From Dimorphilus gyrociliatus (lineage: Eukaryota; Annelida; Polychaeta; Dinophilidae), in contig CAJFCJ010000006.1 of NCBI GenBank assembly GCA_904063045.1, positions 1,912,946 through 1,976,945 of the forward strand: a DNA stretch of 64,000 bases, read 5' to 3'. A program made the position numbers and the translations under genes. The notes beneath the pieces are model-generated. The model was not told the DNA's origin. It saw nothing but the letters and a program-made list of their open reading frames with translations, and searched no databases. Shown here piece by piece: positions 1 to 12,321 of this stretch. Within the stretch, counting starts at the first letter, position 1. The number at the start of each line of letters is the position of its first letter.

Positions 1-260
1 TTATTCATAAATCTGTTAAAAGATTGATTATATTCTAAAAACAAACTCTAAACCTACCAGTATATCATAGTGTAAGAATATATAGATTGTTACTACGACT
101 ACATGTGTATGAGGTTGGGCAATCCGTACTGACAGGTAGATGAGTGAATCTCTTTTGTAATGTTTACATAAACCCCAGAATGTCTATATTCATTCTATCA
201 TTACTGTACCTTACGGATTCCCATAGTTATGTAAATAACTCATTAATTAATAGAAAATAG

Positions 261-2520
261 AAATGCTCTTTATGGTCCTATATTTTAGATTTTTCTTATT
301 ACAATTATTCATTCAACGAACAGATGAGATGAGAGCGGCGGGAAATTATTGTTCCTGTGAAAAACCATGTACTTCGCCAGAACACGTTCCAACAACTTCT
401 TTTTCCGTTCTTCTAAACAAGGCTGTCGATTTAGAAACGAATAATGAACCTAGAAGTATTAACCTTCACAAAAAACTATCAAAAGCAAGAGAGATATCAT
501 ATAGGTCTTTCAATAAATTAAATATCTTTATTAGACCTTTCTACCTAACCCTTGTTCCCTTCTCGTAACATAGCAAGATGTATATACCCTTTTCCATGTC
601 TGTTTACATTTGTACTTAAACAGTATTACGGACAATTGTAGCTAACTATCTATCATTTGAGAACAGATTATTCGACGATAAATACGAAAGAACCCTAAAA
701 AAGTTCCATCGCCTGAAAAATTCGATTTCATCGACATTTAGATTCTTAACTGTGACCTATACAACCCTAGAACAAGTAAATTCTGACCTATCAACTACAC
801 TTGAGGCTATTAAAAAAGATGGCATGTGGTTGAGAGATTTAATCATTGCTGGCGAGAATGTTTTAGAGGAGGGCGCCTTAAAGATTATCGACGATTTAGA
901 AGATATTATCTCTTCCGCCTTAAATGAGCCATTTATAGAATTTAGAAAATTAATGAAAGAAACATTAGATCATTATAGTATTATTTACAATCGGTTCTGG
1001 GATCTTACTTGTTTCATAAACGGTACTTGTAAATCAATTGATTGGAGAGGAAATGTTACTTGTCCCACATTAGATTTTGGAAATGTCAGCTGCAATTGTC
1101 AAAATGATTACTATTGCTCCAGGAGAGAGAATGCCGCTTGGGTTAGAATTTCGTCCTTAATAGACTCGTCTAATAAATTATTTTATGAAAGAATCTTGGA
1201 ATTTAATGACAAATTCCAAAAATTACCGAATATTGATCGTCTATCCTGCATACAAATTAACTTGAACCTGTTAAAAGATACACTGGGTAGCGGTAGCGTA
1301 AACAATTGCAATAAGAATATAATGAAGAATTTAAAAGCCTATGTTAAAACTAAATTTAATTTAATTAGACCAAGGTTTAATAGTATCGAACATACTTTAA
1401 GGCATATGTTGATTCGATATGTTAAAGATATGAGAGTTTTGGATGACATCGTTCAAGATAAAAGACAATATTTTTCATTGGAAAAGTCAATTTCTAATAA
1501 TTTAAAATCAATTTTTGATCATTTAAACGATATTAGACAAGAAATATTAAGTAAAAGTTCTTTTATAAAAGCGGTCAGATATCATCTCTGGTTTACTCAA
1601 CTCAATGTCAATTTGAATCCACTTTATAAATCAATCAAAGAGCTTTTTGACAACACCCTAATAAGAATAGACAGCTGTAAGGTTGAAAAATTCAACCTAT
1701 TGAATCTAATTAGGAACGTTGAGAGGAATTACGTGAACGGAAGTACAAAATTAAAAGAGGTAAAGAATTTATTGCATTTTCAAAGACATCTTCAGCTGTT
1801 GACAATTTTTCAACAAATATTCGATTCTTTAATAATTAATACAAATCAAAGGATAAAAAACTTGGAAACCATGATTAATGAATTCTATTTTACATTTATG
1901 ACCGTTATTCCTATTGAAGATTTAAAGATTGCATCTGAATATTTTAAGCAAAAAAACCTTTTGCTACCGAAATATATTATAAAAGAATCCCCTCAGATGG
2001 CGCCAGGTGATAGTGCAGATCAATTTTGGAATGATATGAGAGATATATTTAATTCTATAAAGAATAATTGGCAAATCTTTCACACTAATCAAGATCAAGT
2101 AAGAGTAGAAGTGGAAAAATACTTTAATAATTTTAACGATGGAAATGATCTTACAGCTACATTTTTCAAGTTAATAAATTTATTTTCTTAGAATGTTATC
2201 TTATCTTCTCTGATTTTACAGCGAAAACTTTTTACAATTGGAATTATTCTACAAGGAACTCACCGAAAGAAAAGTTTCCCAAAAAAGGGCATACGAATCC
2301 ATGACATTGCTGAGTATGAGTCTATTAGTAAATGTAATCTAAAATAATATCTTCATCCCTACCTACTATAGGTGATCTTGGAGGACTAATGGGTTTACTA
2401 CTAGGAGCATCTGTACTAACTCTATTCGAGGTTATAGATTTATTCTTATATAACTCTATTGGAAAATGCTATACATCGTTTAAATCAAGAAGAGTTCAAG
2501 TTTGGGAAAATAAAGCTTGA
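261..2520 (+). CDS. DEG/ENaC (acid-sensing/peptide-gated type) sodium channel, 3' part, with large extracellular insertion
   Basis: Partial gene; its 5' exons lie upstream of the window or were not found. Exons in my model: about 261-564, 667-2169, 2222-2313 and 2372-2520 (stop TGA). The first exon carries YCSCEKPC, the C-x-C-x3-C element of the DEG/ENaC extracellular palm, followed by SFSVLLNKA. The last two exons encode ENFLQLELFY, KRAYE and LLSDLGGLMGLLLGAS, then a membrane helix: the conserved pre-TM2, the G-x-S selectivity filter (GAS) and TM2, with a short cytoplasmic tail. In ASIC-type channels these two blocks lie a few tens of residues apart. Here the 1503-base exon 667-2169 adds about 500 residues, mostly predicted helical, with a Cys-rich patch near its start. 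Splice phases agree at every junction. Family call is secure; ligand and subfamily are unknown. Introns are 52-102 bases. Confidence 0.85.
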
Positions 2521-3302
2521 CAAGATTAGTTTCAATACAAGCATCAAAGATGGCACAATGAAAATGTATTTTAATTTTAACCCTAACCCCAACTTTAAAA
2601 TGATAAAGTATTCATTAAATATACATATATAACCCGTTTGATCGCTTTCGCGAAGTACTTTATAACCTTTAAGAACATATCCATTGACTAACTTATTTGC
2701 CTTGTTTACTGTAATAAATGGACAAACTCCAGTATATGTTTTGCCTCATGGAGTATTCTTTTCAGACTATTTGGTCGTAATTAAAGCTCAACAAAGCGTA
2801 TCATTAATTATTAACTTTGTTTTCTAAAGTTTTCATTTACCTTTTTGAAAGGTTGAACAAAAAACTCCAAACATTTTCTTACGTTATATAATAAATATAT
2901 CAATAAGAAAAGCTAAGACGGAAGTGTGTAAAAGGGACATAATCTTCAATTTCCCGTGTCAATTATATCACCTATACTTAATGAAAAATACATTTTACAC
3001 ACAAATATGTAAACACATAAAAAACAATGATTCATATAAAGGTATGTTTTGCCTTTTTTTTTTAGGTTTTCTCTCTGATTACTGATTTTTAAACATAGGT
3101 TAAATTAACTTTAAAATTTGAATAATCATAATAAATCAAATATTTTAGTTTTAAGATTTATCTTTTAGTATTGCCATCTGTATTACAATCTACCAGTTAA
3201 ACACATGGAAGGGAGTGGTGACTCACGCCTCTAACAATTACCAAATAAGGTGTTCACTTTACCTCAACTTAATCATCTTCTGTGCCATTGTCAGAAGAGA
3301 AA
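2521..3302. other. Intergenic, no gene seen
   Basis: AT-rich spacer between the channel stop codon and the F-box start codon. I see no coding exon. It must hold the 3' end of the channel transcript and the promoter of the F-box gene, but no canonical TATA box or other motif stands out. Confidence 0.6.
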
Positions 3303-4753
3303 ATGCCACCTTCTGTTGACTGGGAAAATATTCCTTCGGAGATATTAGCTTATATCTTCCTGAAGCTTGATCAAAAATCAAGAGTTCAATGTTCCCTAGT
3401 TTGTAAAAACTGGAATGAAGTGTATTATGTACCAGATCTCTGGAGAAGGCTGCAACTAGTGTTCAAGAGTACTGATGGACAAAAAGAGGTGGAACACATT
3501 AAAAGATACGGTGCCCATTTTAAACATGTAGTCTTAGAAGTGGATCAAAGTAATAAGAGGCAAAGGGAGGCGGTTGATCAAGTTTTAAGAGCAATTGCTA
3601 GCTTCAAGGAAAAGAGCAAAATTGAATCACTAACAATTAAGTTTACTGGACAAAATCCCTGGCTTTACTCTGGAGATGAAATGTATAGGGCATTGATGCA
3701 TTTACTTGATGAATTAAAGGAAAGAAAACCCCCAAATGTTCTAAGGTAGTTTCATTTTCAGTATAAGACATTCCAAACTAAGATAAATTTGCAATTGTTA
3801 TTCAATATTGGAATATAATACTTTAGTATAATAATAAAAAAGAAGTTATAGAGATAAGTTTTATTTAAAAAAAAAAGAAACCAGGATTTCCTTATGACCC
3901 TGACCTTGGAAACTATTGGTATAGCTAAAACTAGCTTTAGTATTGAAAAGTTTAGCAGTGATGACTATACCTTTTTGCCTTAAAAATAGCAGCAGAGCAC
4001 TAATACAAATTAATTTTTACCCGCAGGTACTTTGATGTTAGTGGAATGCAGCTTGTTATGAAAGAAGATGTTTTACTTAAATTGGCTGAACATCCATATG
4101 TAGAAACCATCAACATTGCTACAGATACTCTGATGAGTTCATTAAAGGCTGAGCATTGTCTAAAGCCAGTACAGTACTGCAGAAGATTAACATGCTTTAA
4201 AGCCTTTGCCATCTCTATTGATGACGAAATTCTAAAAGAATTTTGTTCAGAAGGCAGAAAACCTTTAAAATTTTTATCATTAGTCTTCCAAGCTAATGAC
4301 AAGTTTAAAGTACCAATTACGGATGAAGTTTGGATTTCTGTCTTGAAAAAAAATCCTGAACTAAAAGTCGAATATCAATTTGATCATAATTGTTCAATAT
4401 CTATTATTACGTCTCATTTAACACCGAGTATTCCCATAAGCTCTGTTAAATTTATAACCTACACTCATTCGTATAACGAATTGAGCTATGCCACTACTCT
4501 ATATTTTCAGAGATTAGAGTATATAACTATTTGGACACCACCTTCGGATGATTTAAATTCAGCCATTGTTGAAGCTGCAGAGAAATGTCAGCTTTTGAAA
4601 TCGATAGATGTGAAATGCGAATTGAAAAGTGAGACTTTGAAGTTTTTGAAAGAATCTCGTCCGGACATAACATTTACTTACGAAGCTACAAGGGACGATT
4701 CAGTCGTTGGTCGAAGTACAAATCTTTTACCCCTGAATGCGCAACCGGTTTAG
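3303..4753 (+). CDS. F-box protein with leucine-rich-like C-terminal region
   Basis: Two exons, 3303-3745 and 4027-4753, joined in phase (AG|G), give about 389 residues. Residues about 5-45 form an F-box: WENIPSEILAYIFLKL, then VCKNWNEV and LWRRL. The rest has short hydrophobic repeats such as IESLTIKFTG and VETINIATDTL, which resemble the irregular leucine-rich repeats of FBXO33/FBXO39-type proteins. F-box proteins bind SKP1 and bring substrates to a cullin-1 ubiquitin ligase. The start is the ATG of MPPSVDW; an in-frame GTG 21 bases upstream is not used as a start in animals. The substrate and exact orthology are not recognisable. Confidence 0.85.
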
Positions 4754-7700
4754 ATTAATTAGAAAAAGAACCGAGAAAAATCAATGCTATCTACACTATA
4801 TGCATTGAAATATTGTATGATAAATCAAAATATATAGACTTTAATGAACCAATTAACCATTAAATGAACGTTAATTATTCGTTCTTATTTTTAAAATAGT
4901 ACATTCAAAGAATGATGCTGATCTCCAGACACTTTTCCAATTGATCCTATTAAAAAGAAACAAAGAATTCATAGTTTGAATAATAACTTATTTTCCATAT
5001 TAAGCAGATTCCTCTTTGAAAACAAATATTTTTCCGATTATACTTTAAGCCGAATAGAAATTAAGTATTGCATACGTGGCTTATAACTTCACGTGGACCT
5101 ATTGTTTACCTTAAAAACTAGAAAGTAATCTCTCCAACAAAGGAGTTGTAAATAGAAAGAAATATTAAATGTATTTCTTATACATTGCGTATAATTAAAA
5201 GATTATTATCTAACTAGTAGCTGAAAATTATTAATTTGCTCTAAAACTAACAAGGCTAGTTAATTGAATATGTATAACCTTTTTTCTTAATTATGTTTAT
5301 GTACTAGATAACTTTCTTTAGAACGAAGAATAAAGCTAGCGATTTTCTTTCTCCTGGTAGTTAAAATATTGAAAAACTTTTATAATTTACTAAATTTCCT
5401 CATTCTTTTCCTTTCTTACCTTTCTTTTATGTAAAATATTTAGATAATCAATTTTTTAAGTACAAGTTAATGAAAGAAATATTACCTTGCAATCTCTAAA
5501 ATGAAACAAAATAATCTATTTGAAAAAGGTACGAAAGTAATTAACATATAAAATGTCTGTCAATAAAGTCTCATCTTATAAATCCCTGCTTCGCCTATCA
5601 ATTTTTATACAAACAAAAATCAAGAGATAAATATATCTATAAGAACATTTGTGTAGTAAATGACTTTAGATGAAGTTTCACAATAGAAACAAAGGAATGT
5701 TCTGCTATAAACGATTTACAGATGTAAGCATTCAAGAATCCTATTCTTAATGAATGATACTCGAGAATTACTATCCTTCCGGCTTAAAGTATTTAATAGA
5801 AAAGCTTATACTAATAACTTACAGCTCTAACTAACTATGTGAAAATGGTAAATAGAGATGATAAATGATTGTATAATATGAAAACATTGCGACGACTAGT
5901 GAAGATATACAACAAGGGAAGAGTACTTTTGTTACTAGACCTAATAAAAAGAGAAGAAAGGAAGGAAAGGTTAAGCACAATGTCTTTTTGTTTTTTTGCT
6001 ATTTAAAAATAAGAAATGGGTAATTTCAAACAACAAAATGGTCGAAAATGCAAATGTTAAATATAAATATTCTATATAGAAGTTTTTATTGAAATAAATA
6101 AATAAATTCTCTGCTAGTAATCCCTTATTGTCCAGTGTTATGGTAAGATAACTTCAAAGTAATATATTTTCGGTTTTGGAAAACACTTCTGTGAACTACT
6201 TGGGTGCTTTAAGGCAAATATTTATGCCTGAGTATAATAACTCCACTTTAATAATACTGTATATATACAGTATATATATTATAAACACTGTGCAAGAAAA
6301 AGTTGACACTTTCTGTAAAAAGTGTAAAAGGAGAGATGAATTGAAAACTAAAATAATTAATAATTTTCTGAAATAAGATGAAAGATGTTTTAAGGAAAGG
6401 TAAGATAAAGAAAAAAGAGATTGGGAAGGGGAGAGGAATTGACAAGGAAGAATTGAGGGGTAAAGAGAAGGAGAAAGAGAGATACAACAATAATTAATAA
6501 CAAAAAGTAGAGAACTTTAACTTGCCAAGAAACGAGATAAAGTTTAAAGTATACTTTGTCAAAGAAATGTGCAATTGACCCTTATGGTATATTCTTTATA
6601 ATTATACTTGCAATGTTTATAGATAAACTTAAGATGGTTTAAAAAAATTGGGCATATCATATTATATCATAGAATACAACAGAGAATGATTATTATTAGC
6701 ATCTAACTATAATAATATTTATTTATAGAAGAAGACACATAATAATATATTACTAATATAATATACTAGAAGAGCGTCTAATGTAAAATTAGCGCCTTAA
6801 AGTAAATGTACATCAACGCTGTTTAATTTGATGATAGAGTGAGGTTTTACCTTTTTACTTTTATCTAATAAAAATATCAAAACTAAGTGGTTACTTTGAT
6901 TATACAGCTATAAAGATCATCAATTAAAAGTGTATATATTGTACTAATGTGTAAAGAATGAAAGATTATATTTTTGAAAATTTAGACGCTCCAATAAACA
7001 GTAGAATATTGATTTAGTAAATGAAAAGAGTCTAATGAAAGTAGCTAACCTTTGCTCAATTAGTAATCTTTTGTATATTTAAACAATATTACTAATTATT
7101 TGATATACAGTATATATATATATATGTATTTCTTATTACCATAAGAAAGCTTTATATATTTAGATCTAATCTTTTCATATATGTATATATTACTAATATT
7201 TGTAATATTAGTATATAAATTTTTATTGTATACATATACTATTCAATATTTAATAAAATATAAAATGCTTTCCAATTTATTAATCTTTTAAAACATCCAT
7301 ACAATAAAAAATAGGTAAATCTTCTTTATTAACCATACATTAGTCTAATTAAGTGCTAATACGTTCAATAAAGTTTATCATTCAAGAAAATGAATTATAA
7401 TAGATTTTCTTTTACTAATAAACATTAAAGTATTGTCTATTTCTTTTTCCTTTACAATATAAAAGGGGCTATTTTTTTATGCTTGAAAAAAACAAAACCA
7501 AGATAAAATAAGCTAAAAGACTAAATTAATAGGAATGATAGACTAATTAATTACGTTCGAGAAAACGACCAATATATTTAGAATGCTTTCAAATGTCGCT
7601 GAAATAGTAAATCTATTGTATAAATGTATCGTTGTGTAAGAAAAAAATTGAACGAAAGAATTATCTTAGACTGTGAATATGGATTTTATAATTAATTTTT

Positions 7701-8065
7701 TATGTGTTTGATGGGTTTCAAATTGATCTCTATAGAAATAAAGCCACTCGTACCCATCCTAAAAATAAGAATGCCAATATATTTTATTTCCAAAGACAAT
7801 TTAAAGATTTGCATATTTCTCTCTTTAAAACTTAATTATCTATATTAGTTTTACCGTATCACTTATTTCTTTTTTTAAACAAACTTGACAAAAAAAGGAA
7901 CACCATCGCAACAAAAACGTGTTTTATTAGGAAAAAACGTAAAAAGGGAAACACTGTAGGAGTTTGAGAAACTATTTATGCGCGCGAGAGAAAGAGAGAC
8001 GTCTACTACAACTCATATCGAAATAAGCCTCTTATGTGTGGGCTGTATATATAAAACCATAGGCC
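4754..8065. other. Intergenic, 3.3 kb, simple repeats only
   Basis: No coding exon recognised. Contents are AT-rich unique sequence, a purine-rich stretch near 6380-6490, a perfect 20-bp palindrome at 6254-6273, another copy of the same motif at 7103-7115, and an inverted repeat around 7186-7206 (tactaatatt with aatattagta). Short open frames at 6176-6376 and 6248-6490 lack any protein-like character. Confidence 0.6.
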
Positions 8066-8074
8066 TATATAAAG
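8066..8074 (+). promoter_or_regulatory. TATA box of the neuropeptide gene
   Basis: TATATAAAG lies 54 bases upstream of the peptide gene ATG, followed about 25-30 bases later by a more GC-rich stretch (gcgcgtccattgcttcag) suitable for a transcription start. A second TATA-like run (tgtatatataaa) lies about 20 bases further upstream. Strong TATA promoters are typical of highly expressed secreted-peptide genes. Assignment is by position and motif only. Confidence 0.6.
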
Positions 8075-8127
8075 GCTCAAGCACGTCTTTGCGCGTCCAT
8101 TGCTTCAGCTTCAGCGATACCTGCACC

Positions 8128-10164
8128 ATGAAGTTTGAACTTGCTATTTTCATCGTCTCCTCCCTGCTCATTAACTGTCTGATTTCCGGAGAATCTCGAC
8201 TTGGAGAAGAAAACTACAAGGTAAATATAATTGTTCCTTCCGTTTCATTTTTGCGTAACACATGTAAACGCATATATTTATATATATATATATATATTAT
8301 GCGTTTCTTTTAGAGCGTTTCTTTCAGAGCTTTATTAAATTTTACAAAATTTTTATTCACAAGTTAGCTATCTTACAGATTAAAAGACAAACAAGAGATG
8401 ACAGTATTACATGAAATTATTTAGATATTCTAAAAGATTAGAAAAGCTTGGTAGACTTTGAAAAACAACAAATAAAACAACAAGCACTTAAAATGGGGAA
8501 AAGAAAAGTAAAAAGGCAGTTAGAAACATTATCTTACATAATCTTTTACTTTTAAAAAGAAAATTTGAAGAATTTAATTAATTGTTAAGAAAGGGAAAAG
8601 AACATAATGCAGGAGATTTAAGGATGTACTTTAAATAAATTTCGTTTAATTGATATACAAAAAATAAATACTACATATGTAGTATATATATTTATATATA
8701 TAGATATAGAATATCTATATTTGTCTAACAATGAAACTCCTTAATGTCAAGAATGTGAAATAATGCATAATCTTATTTTCCCCAAAGTTCGGTATATTTT
8801 CATCAGTGTGCGTAATTCTTTAAACCAACCTTATCCGTATAACTCTTAAGGGAAATGTGTAATTCCATCATGTACGCACTTTAAAACAAAATGAGAAAGT
8901 ATATTAGTTTGTAAAAAAAGAAAAGAAACTTCAACTAAACATGTTAAATACAAATTGTGATTATAGAGTTAATGTATTTGTTGCTACGTATGTTTAATCT
9001 CTAGAAAAATAGAAGTTAATATCTAATTAAAGATTAATCACTTATATTGACCAACTTTCTGACGTTATACGGAGTTCTTTAACATATAAGTAGATTACTT
9101 AGAAACATAGCCGATTATTCTATAATTTAAGTAATTATGATATAATGTATAAAACAAAAGTATTTTAAAGTTTTTTTTTTAAGTATTTAAAGTAGTTTTC
9201 TTTCAATTACTTAATCAAAGAACTATAAATATTACTTGTATTAATTTCTAGATAAACAAGTACTCTCAGATATGTATATTTATTAATACATACGTATATT
9301 GTTCTATTCTTAGTATTGTACATTTAGTTATAAGACGAAACATACACAACAAAGGCATTGGTTAGAATGAAAGAAAAGATGATCACACTCTTCATTTTAC
9401 TTTGTTAGAAATCATGTCTTTCTGAAATTTGATTAATCTAAATAATTAATTATTCGTCAACTGGATAACAAAATATAGTTGTTGAGTTAATATTTAAACT
9501 GAGATATAATCTGTTTTTATCTTTATTTTCTTTAGGAATAGGCCAAATTAATCTTTAATGTCTATTTTATTTATAAAAGAAATCTGTACTAACGAATAAA
9601 TATCGGAAACTGTACAGACTCTTTTCTCGTAGGTCACCTTCAGGTTGCTTAAACTTCAGGGTTATTTACGTTGAAATTTCAACCACTCCATTTGCAAATA
9701 AACATGTATTTAATCGACTATACTGCCCACACTAACTCTTGGTTCGATTAATAAAACATTACCAATTATTATGATATCGTATATCAATCAAACTGCGAGC
9801 GTTACTGATCGATCTTCTAATTTTACACTTATTCCTGTATATGGTATCATTATAAATTAAGCATTTATTGTTTTCGTTTTCATTTTTCTTCACATTAATT
9901 GTATTATTTATAACTTTTTTGTTTATATATAGTCCATACAAGAGGGTATTTATCAATTATTTTAACAACTTCTTACAGGTGGCCAGCTTGTTGCAGAAAG
10001 CCCTAAAAGCTGATTTGGAAAGGCAGTATATGCACGCTCTGGATCTGGAAAGATCTCTCAATACCCATTTGGATCGTCTTCGCGAACACAAAAGACAATT
10101 AGAAGTTCGAAAGAGAAATCCTATTCAGTGTCTAGTGAACATTGTCTCCTGCTGGAAGAAGTAA
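8128..10164 (+). CDS. Allatostatin-C/somatostatin-like neuropeptide precursor
   Basis: Two exons, 8128-8220 and 9979-10164, joined in phase 0, encode 92 residues. Exon 1 is a signal peptide (MKFELAIFIVSSLLINC, cleavage likely near SGES) in a good start context (caccATGaag). Exon 2 encodes a charged helical spacer, the cleavage site RKR, then NPIQCLVNIVSCWKK and stop. After cleavage at RKR and removal of the terminal KK, the predicted mature peptide is NPIQCLVNIVSCW with one Cys-x6-Cys loop. The loop pattern C-x-x-N-x-x-S-C is that of insect allatostatin C (CYFNPISC), and a single C-terminal peptide after a long spacer is the usual precursor layout of that family. Such peptides signal through somatostatin-type receptors; one is encoded at 60.0-61.1 kb. 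A more distant Cys-loop peptide family is possible. Confidence 0.78.
8221..9978 (+). other. Intron 1 of the neuropeptide gene
   Basis: This 1758-base intron (GTAAAT...TTACAG) separates the signal-peptide exon from the peptide exon. It is AT-rich with short TA repeats around 8280 and 8680-8710. No further exon is seen. Confidence 0.7.
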
Positions 10165-12321
10165 TCTGTAAAAGTAACATTGTAAGAGAAAATTCAAGTG
10201 TTGTATGAATTCTATTTAATTTACATGACATTACATGTATTTAAAATAATTAAATTCAAAGAGCATATTTAAATGTGGAAATTAACTATCATATATATTT
10301 CTATTAACATATACATCATTACTCTCAATTTCTTACAATATATATATATATACAGTATATATATATATAAACGGGTACGTTTATAAATTCACTTAAAGTA
10401 GCAACCAGTATGTTAATTAAGCGGGTTATATAAACAAAATAGACCACTAATATGTAATTAGGTAGCGTTAATCGTGACAAGACCATTCAATAGCATGATG
10501 TAAAATGTGTACTCTTACAACTCAATAGTAGGAAGAAATATCAAACTTCATAGTCTTTTCTTTCCACTTTTATGAACATATGAATACCAGAGTATATAAG
10601 ATAATAGACAGAACAAACGCATTTCCTTACATATTCACTCTATATATCTTTAAACAGAAAAATCTGCTAATATTAGTACAACTTTTATTCAAAACTTAAT
10701 ACATTTAACAACATTTATAAGCCCTCATTTCTCATTTATCTTTCTTGTAGTTTCCCTTAATTGATTTGAATTGTAGAGAAAAGACGCGTTATATTCTTCT
10801 CTCTCTCTCTCTCTCTCTCTTTCCCTACTTTTACATGTAGCAATATCTATATAAACATATAAACTGTATACTGTATTTACTAATAAATATATATCGTTAT
10901 TACTTTTAACTATAAATACAATGGTCGCAATACAAAGGAAAAATAGTGATTCAATACAGTTTGTATTTCCTAAAGGGAGACTTATTTCGGAAAGTTCATA
11001 GGATATTCCTTTTTAAACAGAGCTTTAAAGTATTACTATATTACTTAGAAAATAGTGCAAGACAAGCTAAAAAGAAATTATGTAGTATACATAAAAAAAT
11101 TACGTCTTGCGTACAATTTATAAACTTGTAAAGAAATTATCAAAAACCTAAGTCTTAGAATTAACATCTACTTTAAAAAATGTTTCCTGACTCTAAGAAA
11201 GGAATTTTTTATATTAGAAATAGTTATTTCCCTAGGCAGCCGGTGAAAATTATCGAGTAAGCAAAAACATTTCTTTGATTACACACCCTACATTTACGTT
11301 ATTTATATCCGTTCTCTCAATTTTTAGATCTTTTTTCATTTCATTACTATTCAAGAAAGTAATGATTAATTATTTATAGGTGTTTATATATTCATTCCAT
11401 TGTTTTTCTTTCTTTCTTATTCTCCTACACTATCTTCGGCTTTCTCTATTTTACCTTTCATATTTCTATAAATAGGACAATGAATAAATTAACCTAGAAA
11501 TTGATGAGTAATTTAAAATAATTAAATACTTATTTTACTTAATAAATAATAATTATCTGCATTTATCCATATTATACAATTTTCCAAATACTCTCTAAGA
11601 TTAATGACATAAGACAAAAGAAAGACTAATCAATCGTATAATTTCAATTATTCCCTTTCAACCTCTGAAGAAAAGTCAAATTTCTTCAGCTATTAACCGT
11701 TAGATGGCATTATTGTATAAGTTGAAAGCGATTTACACTCGGCTTTAAAAGAATATGTTAGAAGTTTATTGGAAGCCATAAATATTATTAAAGTCATCGA
11801 GTTATTTAACGGTAAAAACTAATCAATACAAGCTGCCACGTTGTCAGATTTGTTAAAGAGCTAAAAGTAAATGTAGGCATCCATAAACATAGTAATGTAG
11901 TCTTTTTGAGGAGATGAATGAAAAATGAACGCCAATTGTGAATGAATATTTATATAATTTTGATGAAGAAACATACAAATGTACCTCATTGATAAAATTC
12001 ACTCTCAAAATGAAATAAACAATTCTCGTTACAATATTAAAAAATATTGTTCACAGATTTCAAGATAGTCAACAGAAAAGAATAAAATCACCATTGCTAA
12101 ATTAGAAATATACATTATCTATTGTCAGACACTTGAATAAAAATATAGGAGATATTCATCAAGTGAATAACGAAAAAGTAGTTATTACGGTTAAGCAAAT
12201 AACAAAAATATTTTAAATTTACTTATTAATAAATTAGTATATTTTTTTTTGTATTTAATAAACTTTCAACTAAATACAATCTTGCTCTCTCTTCGTTTTA
12301 AAGTACTGTACCACTGCTCGT
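10165..12321. other. Intergenic between convergent neuropeptide and TM9SF4 genes
   Basis: No coding exon recognised. It holds a TA tract with a TATACAGTATA core at 10349-10359, a (CT)n tract at about 10797-10820, and AT-rich unique sequence. The open frame at 10946-11131 shows no protein-like features. Confidence 0.6.

Noticed and set aside
6176-6490. Overlapping open frames on both strands
   Set aside because: Low-complexity AT/GA-rich translation, no domain, no splice context; consistent with chance.
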